From: Stomorhina lunata | Lineage: Eukaryota; Arthropoda; Insecta; Diptera; Rhiniidae | Length of the DNA: 64,000 nucleotides | Reading direction: 5' to 3' | Assembly: GCA_933228675.1 (NCBI GenBank) | Contig: OW121743.1 | Location: forward strand, 86,514,319-86,578,318 | Part shown: one piece after another, positions 50,758 through 61,334 of the stretch | Numbering within the stretch: the first letter of the stretch is position 1 | Layout of the letters: each line of letters begins with the position of its first letter | The notes under the pieces: model-generated | What the model was told of the DNA's origin: nothing | Seen by the model: only the letters and a program-made list of their open reading frames with translations | Databases searched by the model: none | Position numbers and translations under genes: made by a program

Positions 50758-51555
50758 AATCTCTACTATATATTCTACTCATACTTTACTCATACTCTAC
50801 TCATACTCTACTCATACTTCACTCATACTCTACTCATACTCTACTCATACTCTACTCATACTCTACTCATACTCTACTCATACTCTACTCATACTCTACC
50901 CATACTCTACTCATACTCTACTCATACTCTACTCATACTCTACTCATACTCTACTCATACTCTACTCATACTCTACTCATACTCTACTCATACTCTACTC
51001 ATACTCTACTCATACTCTACTCATACTCTACTCATACTCTACTCATACTCTACTCATACTCTACTCATACTCTACTCATACTCTACTCATACTCTACTCA
51101 TACTCTACTCATACTCTACTCATACTCTACTCATACTCTACTCATACTCTACTCATACTCTACTCATACTCTACTCATACTCTACTCATACTCTACTCAT
51201 ACTCTACTCATACTCTACTCATACTCTACTCATACTCTACTCATACTCTACTCATACTCTACTCATACTCATACTCTACTCATACTCTACTCATACTCTA
51301 CTCATACTCTACTCATACTCTACTCATACTCTACTCATACTCTACTCATACTCTACTCATACTCTACTTATACTCTACTAATACTCTACTCATACTCTAC
51401 TCATACTCTACTCATACTCTACTCATACTCTACTCATACTCATACTCTACTCATACTCTACTCATACTCTACCCATACTCTACTCATACTCTACTTATAC
51501 TCTACTCATACTCTACTCATATTCTACTCATACTCTACTCATACTCTACTCATAT
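50758..51555. repeat. 11-bp satellite, third short array
   Basis: About 72 units with diverged edges (TATTCTACTC, ACTTTACTC) and two places (about 51266 and 51438) where a 6-base CATACT insertion shifts the phase. The 209-codon open frame across it (50752-51381) is a repeat artefact. Confidence 0.96.
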
Positions 51556-51960
51556 AAAAATCATTCATTAAGGAAATGAGATTTATTTAATTTGAAACAT
51601 TCATAGTTTCGTGATCATGTAATGAAAATGGTTTATTTTTATAATCATCGATTTTTACGAATTTTTGAAAAATAAAAAAAATTAAATCATATCAAAAAAT
51701 TACCTTAAAAACACAAGATATTTTTATGTGTTATTCTTTTCTGTAACTTTCAACAAAACCGAATAATCCGTTTTAAATATATGATGACATTAATGGTTTC
51801 AAATGTTGAAAAATGACAAGTTTTATAAAAAAAATATAAATAATGTATCCATGGAATTTTAGATCTCAACCGTTTTTATAATTGGGAGACCACAGCAAAA
51901 AAAAAATGTAGTGGTGGTCAAGTGTAACGCAAAAAGTTTGATTTTGTGGAATAGTGTTGT
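51556..51960. other. AT-rich non-coding sequence
   Basis: Nothing recognised. A weak 6-bp hairpin (GACCAC/GTGGTC) spans 51888-51919. Confidence 0.45.
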
Positions 51961-52548
51961 CCATGTAAGCTTGTAACTTTAAACTTTAACTTTAATGCCT
52001 ATACTTTTCGGGCAAAATCGGATTACTATTTCATGTGCCTCCCATAGGGATACCTTTCCGTATTAGAGTTTTCATTTCTTTAGAGCCACAAATTTTGTTG
52101 CGTTTTAATAATACTCTGCACAAATATTGCCTATGATAACCTTAATTTGTAGAAATTGGCCCATATTTGACCATACCTCCCATACAAGACACATTCTCAA
52201 AAGTAGTTTAAATATCCATAAAAGCACAAGAAAGCTTACAAATCTTAAGATAAATGTTTGCTATTTCTAAAAATTTGCACAAATGAATATTTTGTAAATA
52301 TCAACCAATAGTCGAAAATTTTGGATCCGGAATTGACCCTAGCCCCATATCAGGCCCTTAGTCGGAAGTGACATAAATTTACTCTTCTTTACTTATCTCG
52401 AAATTTTGAAATAAAGCAAATAATATGTGAATGTATGTCTCTAAAACTTAAGGAAAACTTGTTAAATTATTGATCCATATTTGACCTTAGCAGTGAAAGG
52501 TATCATAAAGTTGGACTTGACCGACTATAGCACTTTATTACTTGTTTT
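51961..52548 (+). mobile_element. Helentron-like non-autonomous repeat
   Basis: Contains phrases shared with 630-1090 and 59150-59330: 'cctcccatagggatacctttccgta', 'ggcccatatttgaccata', 'attgaccctagccccatat', 'gatccatatttgaccttagcagtg'. It ends in a degenerate GC-rich hairpin (GTTGGACTTGACCGAC, about 52521-52536) and the tail CACTTTATTACTTGTTTTT. The 5' limit is approximate and there is no coding. Confidence 0.55.
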
Positions 52549-53529
52549 TGTATTCCATCTGATTGCTTTACTAATGTACTTATTTTTGTAATTCAGCAGG
52601 TAATACATACGGCTTAGTCACCTGTGAATATTTGCTTATAATTAACACATTTACAGGAATTTTCCTAATCGTTGCTTTGGTGGTAATTTTCTATAGGTTT
52701 TCATTGCCGAAGGTTCGTTTTTTCTTGATGTTTGTTAAGGTATTAGTGTTTAAGGCAATTACCCGTGATTTAGAAATAAATAGCAACACACGCCTAAAAT
52801 AAAACAAACTGACAACATATTTCGTTTTAAGCCATTTTCGTCATTTATCCCTTCATTAAATTCAGTACATGGTTTTAATAATTATCCCTTTTTTTGTAAA
52901 AAAAAAACTGTAGGAGTTTTTGTAAGGATTGTTTGTTTGTTGGCACGAAACCAAAAAAAAAATGTGAGTAAATACAAATAAACGGTTGCTCGTTTCTTCT
53001 ATTTGCACATACACTCCCCTACATTTATATTGTCAGTATAAACATTTACGCTTACAAATATAGAAAATTGGGCGTAAGGATTTGTTTGAACTTTCTTATG
53101 GTTTAAACGTTTTAAGAACATCCTGACAAATTAGCCCAGCTGTTAATTAGGGCTTAAAGTCACGACAAATAAGGATAATAAGAATAATATTTTTCTTTGG
53201 TCTCTATTTACTCCTCCTCTTCCTAGGTTTTTTCATTTTTTGCTACTTTCTTTAATCCTATAAAAATTTATTTATAACAAAGTGTTAAAAAATCGTATTT
53301 TGCATACGCATTTTATTTTAGGTTTAAATTTATGATTTTTTTTTAGCTGCCAAAGGCAATTTAATAATAACGTATAATTTTAAATGGGGGGAATAAAATA
53401 AAATTTTGTTAAATTGCCTTTGACGTTGTTAAAATTTACGGCTTATTTTATTTTTTTTTTGTCGTTTTTATAACTCATTCATCTTACAATAATTGCAAAA
53501 CACAAATTATATACAATAAAAATTGGAAT
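52549..53529. other. non-coding sequence, slightly more complex
   Basis: No gene recognised. It holds a 14-bp perfect inverted repeat, CAAAGGCAATTTAA at 53351-53364 and its complement at 53409-53422, with a 44-base loop. The 19-mer AACACACGCCTAAAATAAA at 52785-52803 occurs again at 63965-63983. Confidence 0.45.
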
Positions 53530-54680
53530 ACAATTATTTAGAGCTGATACAGCCATTTAGGCAAAAATCTGTGATCACTAAAAAAAAATTTCAAATTTCG
53601 TACTAATCCTAATTTTTTGAAAACTTTTATATGTAAATGTAAAACTTCGAATTTTTAAACAATTTTTATATAAAAATATAAAATTTCGATTTTCTTGGAA
53701 ACTAGAGTAGATACAGCCATTTAGGCAAAAATCTGTGATCACTAAAAAAAATTTCAAAATTCGTACTAAAACCTAATTTTTGTTTAAATTTTTTTATGAA
53801 AATATAAAACTTCGATTTTCTTGGAAACTAGAGCAGACACAGCCATTTGGAACAAAATCTGTGATCATTAAAAAAAATTTCAAAATTCGTACTAAAACCC
53901 AATTTTTTGAAAATTTTTATATGAAAATATAAAACTTCGATTTGCTTGGAAACTAGAGCAGATACAGTAATTTGGGCAAAAATCTGTGATCACTTAAAAA
54001 AATTTCAAAATTCGTACCTAAAACCAATTTTTCAAAAATTTTTATAAGAAAATATAAAACTTCGATTTGCTTGGAAATAAGAGCAGATACAGCCATTTGG
54101 ACCAAAATCTGCCATCACTAAGAAAAATTCAAAATTCGTACTAAACCCAATTTTCTTAAATTTTTATATGAAAATATAAAACTTTTATTTTCTTGGAAAC
54201 TAGAGCAGAAACGGCCATTTGGGCCAAAATCTGTGATCACTAAAAAAAATTTCAAAATTCGTACTAAAACCCAATTTTTTTTAACTTTTTATATGAAAAT
54301 ATAAAACTTCGATTTTCTTGGAAACAAGAGCAGATACAGCCATTTGGGGCAAAAATCTGTGATCACTTCAAAAAATTTTAAAATTCGTACCCAATTTTTT
54401 TTAAATTTTTATTTGAAAATATAAAACTTCGATTTTCTTGGAAACCAGAGCAGAAACAGCCATTTGGGCCATAATCTGTGATCACTAACAAAAATTTTAA
54501 AATTCGTACTTAAAATCAATTTTTTGAAAATAATTATATGAATATATAAAACTTTGATTTTTTTGGAAACTAGAGCAGAAACAGCCATTTGGGCAAAAAT
54601 CTGTGATCACTAAAAAAAATTTCAAAATTCTTACTAAAAGCCAATTTGTTAAAAATTTTAATATGAAAATATAAAATCTT
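53530..54680. repeat. 125-bp minisatellite, nine units
   Basis: The word ATCTGTGATCAC or a variant recurs at about 53571, 53735, 53861, 53986, 54111, 54233, 54359, 54478 and 54603, giving steps of 119-126 bp after a first step of 164. Each unit reads: 'gagcagatacagccatttgg', the GTGATCAC word, 'aatttcaaaattcgtactaaaa', a T-rich part, then 'atgaaaatataaaacttcgattttcttggaaac'. The first unit is longer because of an internal ~38-bp duplication. No coding. Confidence 0.9.
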
Positions 54681-55469
54681 ACTTACTCCAAATCAGATCA
54701 ATTATCAAAATTTTTCTTAAACAAATTTCTAAGCCTTTATTCTGCTAACCCTTTTCAAAAGATAACTAAATACACTCATATTTTTCAAATGTTTAACAAA
54801 ACTCATAGCTTAAATGTCAACAGCACATTCCCAGTAGATTTTAATAAACTGTCTTTACTCGAACCGAGTAATATTCCTTTATTCTTTACACTACTTCGTA
54901 AAAACTATCAATCAAACGTCAACCAAGTTAGTTTCACTTGTTAAACAAATTGTACTTAAATATTTTGTTTCTTTTTGCATTTTTCCAGAATTTCTCAAAT
55001 TCTATTTGGTTGGGTGTTAGTTAGTTTTTCCTTAAATCGTTGACATTTAGAAGATGAGGAGCAAGTTTTGTGTGCTACTGACACAATGACAGAATTCGAT
55101 TAATTTTAAAGTGCAGTAAATAAAAGGGCAGTGAAATAATGCTCGAATGCTAAAGACTTCGGCTATAGAAAAATTTTGTAAGAGTAAATGATGAATAAGT
55201 GTCTTTAGGATAGTAATAACTAAAATGAGCTGGAATATTTGATGTCTTTTGGTTAAACCATGAATTGAGGTTTGTTTGAGATAAACGAAAAGTTATATTT
55301 TAAAAGGTTTTTTTTGTTGGTTACATTGCAGATTTTTTGGTACACCTGTTATTTGGATTAGAGGTGTAAGGTTAAAGTTATTTCTTGTTTTAGAAATAAT
55401 ACACAGTAAATTTATATTGGAACTGATAAGTTTCGGAACGCAAGTTTTAGGATTAAGTCAATATGTTAT
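54681..55469. other. AT-rich non-coding sequence
   Basis: No supported gene or element. One small hairpin, TACTCGAACCGAGTA, near 54858. Confidence 0.45.
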
Positions 55470-55600
55470 ATCTTTCTATCCTTCACATCCTTGGGTGTAA
55501 AGATATAATCACTTTCTGAGTCGATTTAAAGATGTTAGTCCGTCCGTCCGCCCGTCTGACTATTTTTGCTGCTAGAAACCGCTCTTTAAAAATCTAATGA
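55470..55600. repeat. dispersed repeat fragment with a GTCC microsatellite
   Basis: GTCCGTCCGTCCGCCCGTCT at about 55539-55558, in a context (TTTCTGAGTCGATTTAAAG) typical of the GTCY-bearing Helentron/mini-me class of fly repeats. Class by general knowledge; limits uncertain. Confidence 0.35.
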
Positions 55601-55682
55601 TGCAGTTCTTTAGACAGGAGTCTAGGTATTAACCCTTCGTCAAAATGACTACGAAAAATTTTATTTTCAAATTAAAACAAAA

Positions 55683-57331
55683 CAAGAAAGAGTGTTATAT
55701 TCGGCTGTGCCGAATCTTATATACCCACCATCAAGTTGTGTTAAATTTAGAAACATATCTCATATATCTACGAGGCTGCAGCAAATTCAAAACGTGGACC
55801 AAATTGGAAAAAAGTTGTTACGCTAGTTGGTATTGTTGGTAAAATATTTGGAATAACTTCGGTTGCAGTAGCTTTAAAGTTCAACATTCAAAAGTGTGTA
55901 AGTGGTTTCCCTAGTATTTATTTAATTTGAAAAAAATTCGTTATCGTAACCGGGTATGGTTTTACATTAATAAGTTGTTAAATACTTTTCGTTTAGCTTA
56001 ATATTAAGTTAAGATAAAGAAGTTGATAGTAATACGACAGGTCCATATATTTTGTTAGGAGTTCCTAATGCATCTACCATATACATAATCTTAATATTCT
56101 GCTTGTACTTCCGAATCATTTTGATTGTAGATATAAAAAAGGGGATGTAATATAAATATATAAGAATTATAGCCAAATGTTGACCGATTGTAACAAAATT
56201 TCACACACTGGCTGGTATTTATACAGGGCTTATTCTTGCAAAATTTAGTGGCAATAGCTGTCACAGCTTCTAATTTAATAGCTTTTAACTGGTCCTTGCT
56301 AAACATTTTTTGGTTTCCGGGAGTGTTTTTTATATGAAAGCTATAGTCAAATATGGACCAATTCCTATAAAATTTGATATACTGACCAATAGTTGCATAA
56401 AACTTTGCTATACTAAATTTAGTCGTCATAGCTATCACAATTGTACTCAATTTATCAGCATTTATGTGTTTCCCGGGGCGGGGTTATATGGGAGCTCTAA
56501 CTAAATGTGAACCGATTTCGCCCATTTTCAGTACACAACTTTTGTTACATATCGGAAATACTTTTGTAAAATTTTGTCTCTCTAGCTTTTGTAGTTAAGG
56601 AGCTGTCGCGCTTTTATCTGACGGACAGACGGACATAAATCTCCTTTTCTTTTTGTATTTTTGGGTTTCTGTAAGTTTTTAATGGGAGCTATGGTCAAAT
56701 GGTGACCGATTGTAACAAAATTTTGCACACTGACTGGCATTCACATAAGACTTCCTTTTGCAAAATTTTGTTGCTGTAGCCCTTTCAGTTAAGGCGCTAT
56801 CGCGCTTTTATCTAACGGACAGACGGACATAAACCCCCTTTTCTTTTTGTATTTTTGTGTTTCCGTAAGTTCTTTATATGGGAGCTATGGTCAAATGGTG
56901 ACCGATTGTGACAAAATTTTGCACACTGGCTGGTATTCACATAAGACTTATTTGTGCTAAATTTGGTGGCGAAAGCTATTACATTTTAGCATTTATTGGC
57001 ATTTAAGTGAATTTCAGGTGGAATTTTGGCTGTTTCCGTATGTTTTTTATATGGGAGCTATGGTTAAATGTGAACCGATTTCGATGAAATTTTATATGCT
57101 GCCTAGTGCTTATGGAAAACTTCTAGATACCAAATTTTGTCATCATAGCTATTATAATTTGTCAGTTATTAGCAAATAAGCGACTAGTCTTGACGAGGTT
57201 ATACGGGAGCTATGGTCAAATGTTAACCGATTTTGCCCAATTTCAATAGCAAAATTTTCTCATAAATGAAGAATGTTTTTGCTAAGTTTCAGTGAGCTAG
57301 CTCCTTTCGTTTAGGCGTTATCGTGATTTCA

Positions 57332-57393
<62 letters not shown>

Positions 57394-57560
57394 GGACAGA
57401 CAGACGGACAGACAGACGGACATCGCTCAATCGTCTTAGAATTTCATAAGGATTCAGAATATATATCGTTTTTGATTTTTGAGCCAATATTAAGGAAATT
57501 ACAAACGGAATGACAATCTCAATATACCCCCCATTCTTTTTGATGGTGGGTATAAAAAGA
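55683..57560 (-). mobile_element. Helentron-like non-autonomous element, full length
   Basis: On the minus strand it runs from 57560 (TATACCCACCATC) to the 3' end at 55683, with the hairpin ATTCGGC/GCCGAAT at 55699-55715. Subterminal inverted repeats are ATACCCACCATC (about 55721-55732) and GATGGTGGGTAT (about 57542-57553). The interior (56490-57300) has four or five degenerate modules starting 'gggagctatggtcaaat' at about 56683, 56879, 57052 and 57208, and a GACA microsatellite sits near the 5' end. The 484 bp at its 3' end are nearly identical to 1-485. No protein; open frames inside (56091-56450 and others) are not credible. Confidence 0.7.
57332..57422. repeat. GACA tetranucleotide microsatellite
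   Basis: About 22 GACA units with three GACG interruptions at the right side, inside the Helentron-like element. Confidence 0.97.
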
Positions 57561-57775
57561 GGGCTATAATATGTTAAGTTTTTATTAATAATTAAGAAAT
57601 AAACAACTGAATTTCTTTAAAAATTTATTGAAAAGAGTCTATTAATACATAAGAAAACTATTTTGGTATCCATTTTTGCTCGCGAAGAGTTTAATAGTCT
57701 CTTGAAGTATATGTAGTCAAAATGACGAAGGATGATGTTATTGTATGTAAAATAAGGATGACGTTCCAGGGTTAA

Positions 57776-57940
57776 GAATTAATAATTGTTTTCAAGAAAA
57801 AATTATACTATGTGTTACAAAAAAGGTATTAAAATAGGCTTTATATTCATCAAACTCAGTAGCTCATGCATCGAATATAGTTTCACGGATTTAATCTTGA
57901 AGTCGATTTAATTAAGATACAGAATCATGGTTTTAGCCTG
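57776..57940. other. AT-rich spacer
   Basis: Nothing recognised. Confidence 0.4.
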
Positions 57941-59330
57941 CATCAAAAAATAACTAAATCTCGCATATAGTTTAGGAGATATCAGAGAATCAAAAAAGCT
58001 CTTCAAAATTCAGTGTTTAGGATATATCAGGAAATCAAAAAAGTTTTTCAAAATTTAGTGTTCTTGCTTTTCTTTGGACAAAAACTAAGTCGGCTCGGGT
58101 TTGTTTGGTGCTCCCACTATAACCATGTGGAAGGTTTATGTATCTTTTTTAGATTAAGCAAAAAAAATTCACCGAAATTTATCGACCGTAGAACAAAGTT
58201 CAAAATTTTCTGAAAAAAGTCACATAAATTGTTAAGCATAATTTAAACAAAAAGTGTTGCAGTCGTTTAGGCGTAACTTTTTAATCAAATTGAATTAAAG
58301 TGTAAGTCCCGAAAAAGTAAACGGATTTCAACCAAAATTTGTAGAGTTCTTTTTTAGGTCAGCCAATATTTCATTAAATTCTATTGAGAATTGCGACTTG
58401 TACATTGAAAAGAAAAATTGCTGAAAATATGGGGGTCCAAGGCAGATACCCTAAGAATCCTACAAGTTTCAACCAAAATGAGTAGATTTTTTGTTTTGAA
58501 TTAAATAATAAACGCGTATAGAATTTCACCAAATTCTGCTTAGAATTGTTACTTGTACATTGAGAAGAAAAATACGTGAAAAAGGGAAGCCCAAGGCAGG
58601 TAAACCAAGGAGTCGATCGATTTCAAAAATGGTTTGATTTTTTTTTATCGATATAAATCTAAATAAGTATGCAAAGTTTCATCATTGTATGGTAGGAAGA
58701 AATACCACTATGCGGCTGACTGGTCCTCCATATGAACCATGTAATCAAAGTACAGGCCGCAATTCCAAAGATAATTTGATAAAATTTGACACAGATAATT
58801 TCTTTGATTTTGGAACTATGGCTATTGAAATCTGTTAAAATCGGTGCATTTGTTTATGGTACCTCACATATGTCCCACTTTCCAGAATTGTTATCTTGGC
58901 CACAAATATCAATATTTTTTTATAAAATTTTAAACAAAAACTGATTATGTAAACTGACATCACCGTATCAAATTTTGTAGAAATCGCTATACATTTGCCC
59001 ATAGCTCCCATACAAACTCTTCTACCAAAACGCACTAAATGAGACAAAAAACACTAAAAAGCTCATAGATTTGAATTTAAAGACAATTTTAAGTTTTTTT
59101 TGCATTATTAATTTTTGTAAAATTTGTAATCAATTTTCTAAGTTTGAAGATAATCGGTCCATATTTGACCCTAGCCTTCATATGAGTCTGGAGTAAATGT
59201 TTGTATAATGACAAAATTCAGCAAATATTTGACTTTATTTCACTACGAAAAAGAACACCTTTGACCTTATTGGTTTAGGGTATCATATGGTCGGGCTTGG
59301 CAGACTATAGCACTTTCTTACTTGTTTTTA
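57941..59330 (+). mobile_element. Helentron-like repeat with internal tandem modules
   Basis: The 3' end (59260-59330) matches the 52548 end: a GTCGGGCTTGGCAGAC hairpin region followed by TATAGCACTTTCTTACTTG. The phrase 'cggtccatatttgaccctagccttcatatgag' (about 59157) is also shared. Two direct repeats are visible: a ~45-bp unit at 57971-58060 (twice), and a ~150-bp unit around 58320-58640 (about 2.5 times, sharing 'acttgtacattgaaaagaaaaat' and 'tttcaaccaaaat' words). I am unsure that the 5' half belongs to the same element. No coding. Confidence 0.45.
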
Positions 59331-59585
59331 AATAACAATTTCTTGTCCGCTTTAAGATTATTCTGCTATTAAATGTTTTTACTTAAAACGTCATGATAAC
59401 TTATCTTTCTAAAGACAGAAAATACTAAAAGTTATCCGAATCTTAAATTTGCATAATTTCTTGTTAAGTAAAAAGTTCAATAAACCCTAACATCCCTCCA
59501 CTTAAAATTAAATATTTATTTTGCTGACTTAGCCACTTTTCGTCTATGAAAACAATTTTTGTTATTTTTAGCAAAGGCATTATTT

Positions 59586-60174
59586 TAAAGGGTCTTCCAA
59601 CCAGGACTTCTGCATTTTGACAGTTGATAAAAGTTCTCTTGTTGAACCCACATATTTCAAATAAATTTTCTTTAATTTTGTCTGACTTTTTAAGTTGCCT
59701 TGAACGGATATAATCTTAAATATGAGGTCATTTCTGAATAGGGAATTGACAGTAGAATCACAATTTTGGATTTTTGGGCCAATACTTCAAACTAAGATCG
59801 AAAGGCGTCCAATGCATAACAAAAAAGTTACTGCCTAGTGTGAATTGTTGTGGCTTATACGGCGAAAATATTTCCTTGAGAATGAACGACAAAAGCAACG
59901 TCAACACTATCAGTGACCAGTTTCTATAACCAACTTCTTTAACCTGACTTGGAGTCTTAAGCCACAGGAGAATGTGAATAAGACGAAAATCACAATAATA
60001 AATTTTAGACATTATTTGAAGTTGTTGTGGCTTAGCCATATTCTACCTCATCCCCTTTCGAAAGAAGGAAGCCTAATTCGTATTTACACTCTTTGAAACA
60101 AAATTATCTCAATACGTTTCACTTTTTTTTTAATTAAATTAAAAGTTCGGAAGTGCCTAGTAAAAGACCCTTTA
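59586..60174 (+). mobile_element. internally deleted Tc1/mariner element
   Basis: TA dinucleotides flank a perfect 9-bp start and a longer imperfect inverted repeat: AAAGGGTCTT...AGGACTTCTG on the left (from 59588) and its counterpart AAAGGGTCTT...AGGCACTTCCG read from 60172. At 585 bp it is less than half of an autonomous element. The interior carries a decayed transposase fragment on the plus strand, which confirms the family. Confidence 0.75.
59716..59976 (+). pseudogene. mariner-type transposase fragment, broken
   Basis: Plus-strand reading in the frame of TCA at 59758 gives a stretch that follows the central DDE domain of Tc1/mariner transposases. It has a Phe-Leu-Asn start with Trp-Ile-Phe-Gly, then Arg-Pro-Met-His-Asn-Lys-Lys-Val-Thr, Cys-Glu-Leu-Leu-Trp, Tyr-Phe-Leu-Glu-Asn-Glu, and finally Asn-Phe-Phe. 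In-frame stops occur at 59836-59838 (TAG) and 59914-59916 (TGA). Upstream, near 59722, the segment that should contain the first catalytic Asp reads Tyr-Glu with a 1-base shift. The region of the second Asp is deleted. The gene is long dead and the copy non-autonomous. The minus-strand frame over it (59758-60039) is a shadow. Confidence 0.7.
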
Positions 60175-61334
60175 CTATAGAAAATTAAATTAAAATGAAA
60201 AATATCTTTAAATTTGTTAGAGTTTTTATCAAAAGATTTTCTTATAAGGCTTTGTTAAAAACAATTTACTGTCTGTACATAGAGACAAAAAGTATTTGCC
60301 CAAATTTTTGTATTCCAAATTATATGATAAATATGTTTACCATCCGATATACATACACTTTCATAGAATTTAATATTTTATTGCCAGAATATTTGTGTTA
60401 TCTACGCTTTAACCTCAAGAATTTATTCAATAAGCAAATATTTATAAACAAAACAAAAAACAGAAAAAACTTTATTGTGGCTCTTAAAGTCCCAGATAAA
60501 AAACATTAAATTGACTACAGGCAAATGGTATCGACCGAAGCAAATTGTTTTGTTGTGTAATCGGAAGCCAAAAGAAGACAAGTTTCGTTAAAAGGATAAT
60601 ATTATAAACACATTAGGGTTTTGACAAAAACTTATTTCTTGCTTAAGCATATTCTATATTTTTTTTCTTTTTTGACCTTCACAATATAAAGACCAAAGTT
60701 TTGGCGATTACTTATCGTCAACACGTGCTGACTTTATTTAGCAACTGATTAACAATTTTGTTAAAAAAAAGATTGACATAATCATATGAATGAACAAAAT
60801 TGAGTGTAGCCTAATTTAACATTTTGGTTTTTTCTAAATAAGATATCATTAACTAATTCTTAAGTATCAAGCTAGACACAATTTATATAAACAATAAGTT
60901 AGACATATGGGGAAATTAAATTACCGTTCAGTAGCAAATTGTTCGGCGATTTTTAAAGTTGTTTAAAATTTGTAAAAAGATTTGCTGGTTCACATATATT
61001 TATGAAATGCAAAAGCTTATTAAAAAAGCCCATTTGAAAAAATAATGGAACATTAAAGAAAACTAACACTGCTTTGTTTATAATAGCCAAAAACAAAAAT
61101 CCATAAAAAAGTTTTTGAGTTATTGAATTTTTCCCCTGAAAATTTATGTCCCTGAAAACGCGCCTAAGGATATGCGCCAAAAATGTTATGTTGTAAATAA
61201 AGAAATTTAAAAATTATTCATAATTTATCATTAAATGACTCGATAGTATTAAATAGTTCTGTTTTACTTAAATAAAATAGAATGCTTAGTTTTTTCCATG
61301 TTGGAATATGGTATATTTTTCTCAGGTCGTTTTT
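60175..61334. other. AT-rich non-coding sequence
   Basis: A 104-codon frame with an ATG at 60195-60509 is Lys/Asn/Ile/Phe-rich, as expected from base composition, and shows no domain, signal or codon bias that I can support. I see no other feature. Confidence 0.45.

Larger units (their letters stand above)
55629..57775. mobile_element. possible TTAA element split by a Helentron insertion
   Basis: TTAACCCT at 55629 and AGGGTTAA ending at 57775. CCTTCGTCAAAATGACTAC (55634-55652) has a near-complement, GTAGTCAAAATGACGAAGG (57713-57731), differing only in the central three bases. Without the inner 55683-57560 insert the element would be about 260 bp, a MITE size. The terminal repeat beyond CCCT is weak, so this is a candidate, not a firm call. 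Confidence 0.4.

Noticed and set aside
56091..56450. 119-codon minus-strand frame
   Set aside because: Lies wholly inside the Helentron-like element and crosses its degenerate modules; no protein family recognised.
59758..60039. 93-codon minus-strand frame
   Set aside because: Opposite-strand shadow of the plus-strand mariner transposase fragment.
60195..60509. 104-codon frame with ATG
   Set aside because: Lys/Asn/Ile/Phe-rich from base composition; no motif, no conserved context, no splice or promoter support.
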